NCBI GenBank assembly: GCA_946477855.1 | Contig: CAMKZU010000003.1 | Location: 1 to 64,000, forward strand | Origin: an uncultured Lactobacillus sp. | Lineage (GTDB): Bacteria; Bacillota; Bacilli; Lactobacillales; Lactobacillaceae | Direction of reading: 5' to 3' | DNA: 64,000 nt | In this document: positions 26,572-35,949 of the stretch, piece by piece | Position numbering within the stretch: the first letter of the stretch is position 1 | How the letters are laid out: each line of letters starts with the position of its first letter | The notes under the pieces: model-generated | Seen by the model: the letters and a program-made list of their open reading frames with translations, nothing else | The model's database searches: none | Told to the model about the DNA's origin: nothing | Program-made: the position numbers and the translations under genes

Positions 26572-28374
26572 TTGGCAACTCAGTTAATTGAAAATAAATT
26601 AAAGCTTTTGCCTGCTAAGCCTGGCTGTTACTTAATGAAAGATGTAAATGGTAAGGTAATTTATGTTGGCAAGTCGAAAAATCTTAGGAGTAGAGTGCGC
26701 TCCTATTTTAAAAGTACTCAAGTGGGCAGAAGAGCTGAATTAGTAGAAAACATTCGTGATTATGATATTATCACTGTTTCAACTGATAAAGAGGCCTTTT
26801 TGCTTGAGGTAACGCTTATCAAGAAATACCAGCCATATTACAATGTGCAGCTAAAGCAGGGAACAGGCTATCCGTATATTGAAATTACTAATGAACGTGA
26901 TCCCCAGACTAAATTAACCAGTATTATTAGAAAAGATGGGGGCTATTATTTTGGGCCTTATCCTAATGTCTATGCTGCACAGGCGACCCTAAAGTTTATT
27001 CAAAAAGTTTTTCCTCTGAGACGTTGTCATGGTAAGCAAGGCAGACCCTGTTTATATTATCATATGGGGCAATGCTTAGGAGCATGTTTTAAAAAGGTGC
27101 CAAAATCAGTCTATGATGCTCAAATAAAAAAGATTAAAAGCTTTCTAAATGGAGATATTGGTTGGGTTAAGAAAGATCTTAATGAAAAAATGACAAGTGC
27201 TTCTAAAAATCTTGAATTTGAGCGAGCAGCTGAAATTCGAGACCAGCTTAATTACATTGAAGAAACCGTTGAAAAGCAAAAAATTATCTCAAATGATAAC
27301 ACTCAGCGTGATATTTTTAATTTTTATGTTGATAAATCATGGATAGCTATTCAAATTTTCTTTTTGCGGCAAGCCAAGTTGCTTAGAAGTGAAACAAGAA
27401 TGTATCCACTGACTGATACTAATGATCCTGAGGACACATTTGCTTCCTTTGTTGTTCAATTTTATGGGCAAAAGAATCGAATACTGCCAAAAGAAGTTTT
27501 AGTACCTGCCAAAATTGACAATGAGGCACTGAGTGAAGTTTTGCATGTGCCAGTGAGAACGCCAAAAAGAGGTCAAAAACGTTCTTTGTTAAATATGGCA
27601 AAAGACAATGCAAAGCTTAAACTGGATGAAAAGTTTCGCTTATTAGAATTAGGTAATAGAAAAACAAAGGGTGCACAGAAAGAAATTTTTGATTCTTTAG
27701 GCTTGCCATATGGTCATATCATTGAAAGCTTTGACCACTCACATATCCAAGGAGCTGATCCGGTTTCAGCCTTAGTTGTTTTTAAAGACGGTGAACCAGA
27801 TAAAAATTCTTATCGTAAATATAAATTAAAGGGTGAAGTTGAGCATCAAAATGGTGGTGATGAGGTTCGTAATACTCGTGAAGTTGTTCGCAGAAGATAT
27901 AGCAGACTACTTAAGGAACATAAACCAATGCCAGATCTAATATTGATGGATGGTGGTCAAATTCAAGTAGATGCTTGTGAAGATATTTTACGCAATGAGC
28001 TGAACCTTAATATTCCAGTTGCTGGTATGGTCAAAGATAACAAGCACAGAACAAACCATCTTTTGTATGGAGATCCGATTAATGGTGTGCCTTTGAAATT
28101 AATACCCTTGGATCCAAAATCTCAGGGCTTCTATTTAATGACTAGAATTCAGGATGAAGTACACCGCTTCGCAATTACGTTTCATAGAAGGACCCATGCT
28201 AAAAATGCTTTATCGAGCAAACTTGATTCCATTAAAGGAATCGGTCCAAAAAGTAGAAATAAGCTTTTACGAAGATTTGGCTCTTTGAAAAAAATTAAAG
28301 AGGCCTCAATTGATGAACTACGTTCTGCAGGTTTAACATTACCCCAGGCTCAGACAGTTAAATTGACCTTGTAA
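26572..28374 (+). CDS. uvrC: Excinuclease ABC subunit C
   Basis: A 600-residue nucleotide excision repair nuclease making both incisions. The GIY-YIG domain lies at the N-terminus (GCYLMKDVNGKVIYVGKS), a Cys-rich segment near 152-165, the UVR motif near residue 205, the RNase H-like 5' nuclease domain (ESFDHSHIQG, LILMDGGQIQ), and C-terminal helix-hairpin-helix motifs (IKGIGPKSRNKLLRRFG). The TTG start at 26572 has GGGGGAG upstream. No terminator is obvious before obgE. Confidence 0.97.
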   Translation: MATQLIENKLKLLPAKPGCYLMKDVNGKVIYVGKSKNLRSRVRSYFKSTQVGRRAELVENIRDYDIITVSTDKEAFLLEVTLIKKYQPYYNVQLKQGTGYPYIEITNERDPQTKLTSIIRKDGGYYFGPYPNVYAAQATLKFIQKVFPLRRCHGKQGRPCLYYHMGQCLGACFKKVPKSVYDAQIKKIKSFLNGDIGWVKKDLNEKMTSASKNLEFERAAEIRDQLNYIEETVEKQKIISNDNTQRDIFNFYVDKSWIAIQIFFLRQAKLLRSETRMYPLTDTNDPEDTFASFVVQFYGQKNRILPKEVLVPAKIDNEALSEVLHVPVRTPKRGQKRSLLNMAKDNAKLKLDEKFRLLELGNRKTKGAQKEIFDSLGLPYGHIIESFDHSHIQGADPVSALVVFKDGEPDKNSYRKYKLKGEVEHQNGGDEVRNTREVVRRRYSRLLKEHKPMPDLILMDGGQIQVDACEDILRNELNLNIPVAGMVKDNKHRTNHLLYGDPINGVPLKLIPLDPKSQGFYLMTRIQDEVHRFAITFHRRTHAKNALSSKLDSIKGIGPKSRNKLLRRFGSLKKIKEASIDELRSAGLTLPQAQTVKLTL

Positions 28375-28450
28375 TATTGATTTTTACCGCAATTGATCGG
28401 ACTTTTTGTGGTATAGTAATATAGTTAAGAAAGACGGAAGGAGAATCTAG

Positions 28451-29755
<1,305 letters not shown>

Positions 29756-29777
29756 TAAATAGAAAAGTTTTGAAAAA

Positions 29778-31697
29778 ATGGCAAAAAATCGATACATTAC
29801 AGGATATTCTGGACTTAGAGCTTTGGCAGTAATCGGCGTGATTCTATATCACTTCGATCCTAATACTTTTGTGGGCGGATATCTTGGCGTACCGATTTTT
29901 TTTGTTTTATCAGGTTACCTGGTAACTTGCCAAATACTAAAGTCATATGAAGAAAAGGGCTTTTATAATAATAAAAAGTTTTATTTGAGTAGAATTAAAA
30001 AAATATATCCGCCATTGATTGCAGTACTCTGGCTTTCTGCAGCATATATCGTTTTATTTCAACGTAATTTACTTGTCAAACTGGGTCAAATAGTTATGGC
30101 CAACTTGCTCAATGTTTATAATTTTTGGCAGATTTTAAATGGTCAGAGTTACTTTGAGCGCTTTGCCGCTAACGAATCTCCGTTTGTCCATTTGTGGACA
30201 ATGTCAATTAACGGTCAGTTTTATATACTATGGCCAATAGTTATTTTTTTGTTAGTGAAATATGGCAAAAAAAGAAAAAACATTTTTAGTATTTTACTAA
30301 TTTTATCTGCACTTTCAGCAGTTGAAATGGCAATAATGTTTAGAGCCGGATTTGATGTTAATCGCATTTATTACGGGACAGACACCAGATTCTTTTCTTT
30401 GGGCTTGGGTGCTGCTCTTGCTGTGATTTGGCCACTGAATAAGTTGAAGAGCAATATCAAGCGCAGTGATTCTATTACGTTAGATATTATTGGTCTGATT
30501 TCTTTTTGTGAAATCATATTTTTATTTCTTTCTCCCATAATGAATGCAGAGAATGCATTTACCTATTTGGGCGGCATGTTTTTGTTCACGTTGTTTACAA
30601 CCATATTGGTGGGTGTGATTGCACATCCAGGGAGTCACTGGAATAAATGGCTAACGAATCCTGTTTTTAATTGGATTGGTTCGAGAAGTTATGAAATTTA
30701 TCTTTATCAGTTTCCAGTAATGATCTTTTTTGAGGATAAAGTTTCCAATATGGCAGATCATGTTTTGCTTTATCGTTTTATTGAGCTAGTTTTAATAGTT
30801 ATTTTAAGTGAGCTTGCATATAGATTGGTAGAACGACCATGTGGCAAAATTTCCTGGCCAAAAATTAAAAAATATTTGCAGCAGATTTTTGATAAAAAAT
30901 CAAAAAATTACTTTCAAAAAGGGAAAGCAGTTCTCACGGGCTTGATTTTTTTAACCGGTAGCATTGCAATTTTAATTTCTCCTGCTGTAAAGGCCCAAAA
31001 TTTTAATCAAAGCCAGTTGGCTCGCAGAATCAGAGCAAATCGTAAACAACAAAGAAAAGATAATAATGAGTTAATTAAGGAATACCAAGAAATTAGTCCA
31101 AGAGAGCAAAAAAAGGCTAAACTAATAAAAGAAGCTAAACAAGCAGCAAAGAATCACCCAATAAAAAAATCTTTTGAGAAATTTGGTATTTCACAAATTG
31201 AAATTCAATTAGCACGTAAAATTGATTTAACTGCTATTGGCGATTCAGTTATGGCCGGTTCTAGCAATGATTTGAAAGATTTGTTACCTAAGGCTGTGAT
31301 TGATGCGGCTATTTCACGTCAACTGAATGTTTCGTTCGATTTATTAAAGCATTATCAGAATGAAAATGTTTTAGGAAAGAATGTATTAATAGGTTTAGGT
31401 ACTAATGGTCCTTTTAAAATGTCTGATATAGATGATTTAATGAAGCAGTTAGGACATAAAAGACAGGTATTTTGGATAAACGTTTATGTACCGGCCAAAC
31501 CGTGGCAAAATGAGGTTAACAACTTATTGAATGAAGCTGCGAAAAAATACCATAATTTTAAAGTAATTAATTGGCATTCATATGCAGAAAAGCATCCAAA
31601 TTGGTTTTACGAAGATAAAACGCACCCAACACCAATAGGATCAAAGCACTACAGTGCTTTAATTGTCAAAAAAGTAGTGGAAAATGCTAGGTATTAG
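29778..31697 (+). CDS. oatA: OatA-like peptidoglycan or surface O-acetyltransferase
   Basis: A 639-residue two-part membrane protein. Residues 1-360 form an acyltransferase-3 domain with about ten helices and the conserved GYSGLRALAVIGVILYH at the start. After a further helix and a Lys-rich coil, an SGNH domain carries the catalytic Ser in GDSVMAG, a GTNG oxyanion segment, and DKTHPTPIG with the Asp-His pair. OatA proteins of this design acetylate peptidoglycan and give lysozyme resistance; the actual target here is inferred. It sits 22 bases after obgE with only a weak ribosome-binding site. Confidence 0.85.
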   Translation: MAKNRYITGYSGLRALAVIGVILYHFDPNTFVGGYLGVPIFFVLSGYLVTCQILKSYEEKGFYNNKKFYLSRIKKIYPPLIAVLWLSAAYIVLFQRNLLVKLGQIVMANLLNVYNFWQILNGQSYFERFAANESPFVHLWTMSINGQFYILWPIVIFLLVKYGKKRKNIFSILLILSALSAVEMAIMFRAGFDVNRIYYGTDTRFFSLGLGAALAVIWPLNKLKSNIKRSDSITLDIIGLISFCEIIFLFLSPIMNAENAFTYLGGMFLFTLFTTILVGVIAHPGSHWNKWLTNPVFNWIGSRSYEIYLYQFPVMIFFEDKVSNMADHVLLYRFIELVLIVILSELAYRLVERPCGKISWPKIKKYLQQIFDKKSKNYFQKGKAVLTGLIFLTGSIAILISPAVKAQNFNQSQLARRIRANRKQQRKDNNELIKEYQEISPREQKKAKLIKEAKQAAKNHPIKKSFEKFGISQIEIQLARKIDLTAIGDSVMAGSSNDLKDLLPKAVIDAAISRQLNVSFDLLKHYQNENVLGKNVLIGLGTNGPFKMSDIDDLMKQLGHKRQVFWINVYVPAKPWQNEVNNLLNEAAKKYHNFKVINWHSYAEKHPNWFYEDKTHPTPIGSKHYSALIVKKVVENARY

Positions 31698-31708
31698 ATA
31701 GGTAGAGT

Positions 31709-32650
31709 ATGGAGTTACAATTTTTAGGAACTGGAGCAGGGCAACCCTCAAAGAAACGTAATGTATCAAGTATTGCGCTAAAAATGCTTGATGAGATCAA
31801 TGAGATTTGGTTATTTGATGTGGGAGAAGCAACACAACACCAAATTTTACGAACCAATATTAGATTGCGTAAAGTCACAAAAATATTTATTTCCCACAAT
31901 CATGGGGATCATATTTTTGGCTTGCCAGGATTGTTAGCAACTAGATCATTTCAAGGGGATGTTGGGCCGATTACAATATACGGGCCAGCAGGCTTAGAAC
32001 AATTTGTACGGACAGCTTTAAAAATTTCACGAACAAAAATTAGCTATCCTATTAAATTTGTTGTTCTAGAAGAAGGTGGTTTGATTTTTCATGAAAAGGG
32101 CTTTAAAGTTTATACAGAAAAATTGGCCCATCGTGTACCTAGTTTTGGCTTTCGGGTAGTTGAAGATGATCATCCGGGAGAACTTTTAATGGATAAACTA
32201 GCGCAATATAATGTACCTAATGGCCCGCTACTTGGTAAACTAAAAAATGGTGAAAAAATCGTTCTGGATAATGGTACTATATTAGATGGAAACGACTTTT
32301 TGGGTCCTAATAAAAAAGGTAGAATTATTACTATTATTTATGATACGCGGGCCACTCCTGCAATAGCACAATTAGCACAGAACGCTGATGTCTTGGTACA
32401 TGAATCTACTTTTGCCGGTAATGAGGCAGATTTAGCTCATTCATATTATCATTCTACGGCAGTTGAAGCAGCGAAGATTGCGCGTGATAATAATGTAAAA
32501 CGTTTATATTTAAATCATATTTCTGCTAGATATTTAGGTGTTAAAGCCAAAAAATTGGAAAACCAGGCACAAAAAATATTTGCAAATACTAGATTAGCTA
32601 ATGATTTCGACCGAATTGTAATTCCGATGAAAGGAGAAAAAGATGAGTGA
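31709..32650 (+). CDS. rnz: Ribonuclease Z
   Basis: A 313-residue metallo-beta-lactamase endonuclease that trims the 3' end of tRNA precursors. The zinc motif SHNHGDHIFGLPGLL (HxHxDH) is near residue 62, with further ligands at AHRVPSFGF, YDTR and STF..HSTAVEAA near the end. The fixed start MELQFLGTGAGQPSKKRN is typical. It overlaps the SDR gene by 8 bases, a pair conserved in lactobacilli. Confidence 0.96.
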   Translation: MELQFLGTGAGQPSKKRNVSSIALKMLDEINEIWLFDVGEATQHQILRTNIRLRKVTKIFISHNHGDHIFGLPGLLATRSFQGDVGPITIYGPAGLEQFVRTALKISRTKISYPIKFVVLEEGGLIFHEKGFKVYTEKLAHRVPSFGFRVVEDDHPGELLMDKLAQYNVPNGPLLGKLKNGEKIVLDNGTILDGNDFLGPNKKGRIITIIYDTRATPAIAQLAQNADVLVHESTFAGNEADLAHSYYHSTAVEAAKIARDNNVKRLYLNHISARYLGVKAKKLENQAQKIFANTRLANDFDRIVIPMKGEKDE

Positions 32651-33437
32651 TTCTCTTAGAAATAAAGTAGTGGTAATAACAGGAGCTTCAAGTGGGATAG
32701 GCCATTCTATCGCATTGGAAAGTGCCGGCAGAGGAGCAACAGTTATTTTAATTGCCAGAAATAAGGCAAAGCTGGAAAAGGTTGCTTCTGAAGCACACGA
32801 GTTGTCAGGAGCTGACTCTTATACTATAGTGACTGATATGAGTCAAAGCGACCAGATAGATGCTGCTTTTACAAAAATTATTAGATTAACCAAACACGTG
32901 GACTATTTAGTTAACTGTGCGGGTTTTGGCAAATTTGAAAACTTTGTAGAATCAAACCGCCGCGAAGTTACAGCCATGTTTCAAGTTAATGTTTTAGGAT
33001 TAATGTATTTTAGCCGACTAGTTGGTCGATTAATGATGGAGCAAAAGTCTGGGCAGATTATTAATATTGGTTCAATTGCAGGGAAGGTTCCGACAGTAAA
33101 ATCAGCAGCATACAGTGCATCAAAAGCAGCTGTAATTCAATTTTCAAACGTTTTGCGTTTGGAGTTAAAACCGTTTGGGGTTAAAGTCATGACGGTTAAT
33201 CCAGGACCCGTTTACACTAATTTCTTTAATATTGCTGATAAAAGCGGGCATTATGCTGACAGCGTACAAAAATTTATGCTGGATCCAGATGATGTTGCCT
33301 GGCAAGTAGTTCATTTCTTTGGTAGTAATAAGCGCGAGCTTAATTTACCAGTTAGTTTAGCAATATTAGCTAAACTATATAACCTGTTTCCAACAATAGG
33401 TGATAAAGTGTCGCTTAAGTTTGCTTCCAGAAAGTAG
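32643..33437 (+). CDS. Short-chain dehydrogenase/reductase
   Basis: A 264-residue classical SDR. The NAD(P)-binding TGASSGIGHS is at residues 13-22, NCAG near 91, catalytic Ser in IGSIAG near 140, and YSASK near 155. It resembles the DltE/YqjQ group that often follows rnz in Bacilli; no substrate is known for that group. It overlaps rnz by 8 bases and touches the next gene. Confidence 0.9.
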   Translation: MSDSLRNKVVVITGASSGIGHSIALESAGRGATVILIARNKAKLEKVASEAHELSGADSYTIVTDMSQSDQIDAAFTKIIRLTKHVDYLVNCAGFGKFENFVESNRREVTAMFQVNVLGLMYFSRLVGRLMMEQKSGQIINIGSIAGKVPTVKSAAYSASKAAVIQFSNVLRLELKPFGVKVMTVNPGPVYTNFFNIADKSGHYADSVQKFMLDPDDVAWQVVHFFGSNKRELNLPVSLAILAKLYNLFPTIGDKVSLKFASRK

Positions 33438-33667
33438 TGCAAGGTATGAAAAGTAAAACTAGACAGATTAAGCTCATTTTTACATTGATTTTAACCTTAT
33501 TGGCAGTAATTTTCGTGGTTTTAAATACTAACAATGTTGCCATTAATTTTGGTTTATTCCAGTTTAAATTACCTTTGATCATTATTTTAGTAGTAATGAT
33601 CATTATTGGAGTTTTAATTGGCTATTTTTGGGGTTCTTATGGTCATAATCAAGACAAGAATAACTAA
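33437..33667 (+). CDS. LapA-like (DUF1049) small membrane protein
   Basis: A 76-residue protein with two membrane helices (about residues 12-30 and 43-66) joined by the NNVAINFGLFQFKLPL loop, the hallmark of DUF1049/LapA-domain proteins. In E. coli LapA helps regulate lipopolysaccharide synthesis, which is absent here, so its role in Firmicutes is unknown. GTG 33437 overlaps the SDR stop; an ATG at 33446 is the alternative. Confidence 0.78.
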   Translation: MQGMKSKTRQIKLIFTLILTLLAVIFVVLNTNNVAINFGLFQFKLPLIIILVVMIIIGVLIGYFWGSYGHNQDKNN

Positions 33668-33673
33668 TATAGC

Positions 33674-33702
33674 TTGATTTATTTGGGATACAATAGTATC
33701 AT
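33674..33702 (+). promoter_or_regulatory. rpmF promoter
   Basis: TTGATT at 33674-33679 and TATCAT at 33697-33702 are exactly 17 bases apart, about 75 bases upstream of the L32 start codon. Confidence 0.6.
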
Positions 33703-33718
33703 TAACAAGCGTGAAGTA

Positions 33719-33745
33719 TTTTGGGCGACTAAAAGCAGCCTAAAA
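33719..33745 (+). promoter_or_regulatory. Hairpin in the rpmF leader
   Basis: TTTTGGGC pairs with GCCTAAAA (one G-U) around an 11-base loop. There is no T-run after it, so it is not a terminator. It may be a small translational control element for L32; nothing more can be said. Confidence 0.4.
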
Positions 33746-33776
33746 TCGTAATTCTACAAAAAAGGAGATCAGTTCA

Positions 33777-33968
33777 ATGGCAGTTCCTAAAAGACATACT
33801 TCTAAGCAAAAGAAACGTTCACGTCGTGGTCATATTAAGTTAACTGTACCAGCAATGCACTATGATGCAACCACTGGTGAATATCGCTTAAGCCACCGCG
33901 TTTCACCTAAAGGATATTACAAGGGTCGTCAAGTTGTTAGTCAAACTAACTCAAATGACAACCAATAG
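33777..33968 (+). CDS. rpmF: 50S ribosomal protein L32, zinc-free form
   Basis: A 63-residue protein with the L32 start [19 protein letters not shown]. In zinc-binding L32 two CxxC pairs follow; here all four cysteines are absent ([21 protein letters not shown]), so this is the C-minus form. It needs no zinc and lets cells keep making ribosomes under zinc limitation. It has an AAGGAGA ribosome-binding site, its own promoter and a terminator. Confidence 0.96.
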   Translation: MAVPKRHTSKQKKRSRRGHIKLTVPAMHYDATTGEYRLSHRVSPKGYYKGRQVVSQTNSNDNQ

Positions 33969-33970
33969 TT

Positions 33971-34001
33971 AAAAGGCACCAAAATCAGGTGTCTTTTTTA
34001 T
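33971..34001 (+). terminator. Terminator after rpmF
   Basis: AAAAGGCACC pairs with GGTGTCTTTT (one G-U) and is followed by T residues. Confidence 0.82.
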
Positions 34002-34050
34002 TTCGGGAAAAATCTGGTAATTTCTTATTTAGAAAGATGAAAATGGTGAA

Positions 34051-35598
34051 ATGAAACTCGTATTCTTACATTCAAGTGATATTCATGGCTTTATTTTCCC
34101 CACGGACTATCAAAAGCAAAATGCTTATTCTGCTCCTTTTGGACTGACCAGATTAAGCAGCATAATAAAACAGCAGCGTAATAAATATGGGGCTGAAAAT
34201 GTAATTGTTACCGATTCAGGCGATTGTCTTCAAGGTTCACCTTTAGCGGCTTATGTACATGAGTCTAATAATGATGCCAATTTAAAAGCATTTGCAGCTT
34301 ACTATAACCAGATTAATTATGATGCAAGATGTCTAGGCAATCATGATTTTAATTTTGGATTAAGCTATTTAAAAAGATATTTAACTTACAGTAAAGCTCC
34401 TTTTTTAAATAGTAATATATTGGCTAAGAAAAATGATCTGCCAGCTTTCGGGCAAAATTATATCATTATCAATAAAAACGGTATAAAGGTGGGAATTATT
34501 GGTATTACTACACAACGGGTACCTTTCTGGGAGCCGGCAGAGCATGTTGCAGGATTAAAGTTTATGTCTGCTTTTGAGCAGGTTAAGCAGATAACAGCTT
34601 TTTTGAGGCCTAAAGTTGATGTCTTGGCTGTGCTTTATCATGGCGGTTTTGAAGCTGATCCTCACACAGGAACACGTAAAGAGCCACACACAGGGGAAAA
34701 TGAAGGATATCGTATTTTGCATGAAATTCCTGATATCGATGTAATGCTGACAGGGCATCAGCACCGCAGACTAAGTTTAGTCGAACGTAAAACTGCTATT
34801 GTGCAACCGGGTTATCGCGGGGAAGCCATTGGCAAGATAGTGCTGGATTTTGACAAACAAAAAAAGAAAATAATAACAATGTCTACTGAGTTGATTGACG
34901 CTCGAGACTATGAACCCGATGGCAAAATTAATGATTCCAGTTTATCATTGGAGCAGCAGGCACAAAAATGGCTTGACCAGCCAATTGCTTATTTAGACGA
35001 ACCTGCTCTTATTTTGAATGCAGATGAAGCAAGAATTAAGGGTTCACCGTTTATTAATTTATTGCAAGACATGCAACTGTATTTTACAAAAGCTGATATC
35101 TCAGCAACAGCATTGATGAGTGAAACAGCTCAAGGATTTAATAAAAAAGTTTCAATGCGTAATATTTTGCTGAACTATCCTTTTGCCAACCAATTATGCA
35201 TAGTTAAAGTAACTGGTAAGGAATTACGCAATATCGTCGAATATTCGCTCAAATTTTTAACTAAAGAAAATGGAGGCAACATTACTTTTGATCCTGCATA
35301 TCGCAATCAGCTTTTTAACTTTGATCTTTTTTACCCACTTAATTATGAAGCCGATATTGCAAGACCACTTGGTGATCGTTTAATTAAGCTTGAATTAAAC
35401 GGACACCCAATTTTGGCAAGAAAAACATATCGCCTGGCCGTTAATAACTATCGTGCTATGGGAGGTGGCTTCTACCCAGAATACAACGTTAACAAGATTG
35501 AAAAAACCCTGGATAAAGACTATGTGGAAATGTTTAAAGAGTTTCTGACTATAGGTCACCCAAAAGTTAATTTTTCACGAAATTATCGTTTTAGCTAA
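34051..35598 (+). CDS. Metallophosphatase / 5'-nucleotidase family protein
   Basis: A 515-residue two-domain protein. The N-terminal calcineurin-like phosphoesterase domain has SSDIHG near residue 8, DSGDCLQG near 55, GNHDFNFG near 95, and TGHQHRR near 233, the metal and catalytic residues. The C-terminal 5'-nucleotidase domain ends with NNYRAMGGGFYPEYN. It lacks a signal peptide and cell-wall anchor, so it is cytoplasmic like B. subtilis YunD, unlike most UshA/CpdB relatives. Substrate (nucleotide, UDP-sugar or NAD) is undetermined. Confidence 0.88.
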   Translation: MKLVFLHSSDIHGFIFPTDYQKQNAYSAPFGLTRLSSIIKQQRNKYGAENVIVTDSGDCLQGSPLAAYVHESNNDANLKAFAAYYNQINYDARCLGNHDFNFGLSYLKRYLTYSKAPFLNSNILAKKNDLPAFGQNYIIINKNGIKVGIIGITTQRVPFWEPAEHVAGLKFMSAFEQVKQITAFLRPKVDVLAVLYHGGFEADPHTGTRKEPHTGENEGYRILHEIPDIDVMLTGHQHRRLSLVERKTAIVQPGYRGEAIGKIVLDFDKQKKKIITMSTELIDARDYEPDGKINDSSLSLEQQAQKWLDQPIAYLDEPALILNADEARIKGSPFINLLQDMQLYFTKADISATALMSETAQGFNKKVSMRNILLNYPFANQLCIVKVTGKELRNIVEYSLKFLTKENGGNITFDPAYRNQLFNFDLFYPLNYEADIARPLGDRLIKLELNGHPILARKTYRLAVNNYRAMGGGFYPEYNVNKIEKTLDKDYVEMFKEFLTIGHPKVNFSRNYRFS

Positions 35599-35599
35599 C

Positions 35600-35636
35600 T
35601 AAAAAGTCATCAGCTATCAGCTAATGACTTTTTTAG
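35600..35636. terminator. Bidirectional terminator, 5'-nucleotidase/yjzD
   Basis: AAAAAGTCAT(C)AGCT pairs with AGCTAATGACTTTTT, with a short loop. It lies between two convergent genes and has T-runs on both sides. Confidence 0.82.
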
Positions 35637-35843
35637 TTATTTAAGTTTAGAATACTTACTTTTGTCTTTATGAGAATGAGCCGTAATTGCGGGAATAATG
35701 GCTGCAAATAACAGACCAAAAATCAAACCGACAACAGCAGCTTCACTTAGATTAAAAACATGTTGGGTTAGTGGAGCGGCAATAAAACCTACAATTAACA
35801 TGTAGACAACGCTCCAGCAAATAGTTACGATATAACGACCCAT
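35637..35843 (-). CDS. yjzD: YjzD-like (DUF2929) membrane protein
   Basis: A 68-residue protein with two membrane helices separated by the short QHVFNLSEAAVVG turn and ending in a basic HSHKDKSKYSK tail, as in the DUF2929/YjzD family of Bacilli; function unknown. The start at 35843 has GAAGGAAA upstream. It is divergent from dnaE, with which it shares a promoter region. Confidence 0.78.
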   Translation of the reverse strand: MGRYIVTICWSVVYMLIVGFIAAPLTQHVFNLSEAAVVGLIFGLLFAAIIPAITAHSHKDKSKYSKLK

Positions 35844-35869
35844 AGCGTTTCCTTCTTTCATACCATTGA

Positions 35870-35898
35870 ATTTTAACAAATATTATGCACGTTTTCAA
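35870..35898 (-). promoter_or_regulatory. yjzD promoter
   Basis: On the minus strand TTGAAA and TAAAAT are exactly 17 bases apart, about 25 bases before the yjzD start. Confidence 0.7.
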
Positions 35899-35915
35899 TC
35901 CAAAAGACAGCTTTT

Positions 35916-35924
35916 TGGTATACT
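35916..35924 (+). promoter_or_regulatory. dnaE promoter (extended -10)
   Basis: TGG-TATACT at 35916-35924 is a strong extended -10 box. The start codon of dnaE follows at 35950, giving a short leader of about 20 bases. Confidence 0.6.
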
Positions 35925-35949
35925 TATTTATATGGAAGGTGACCTGAAT

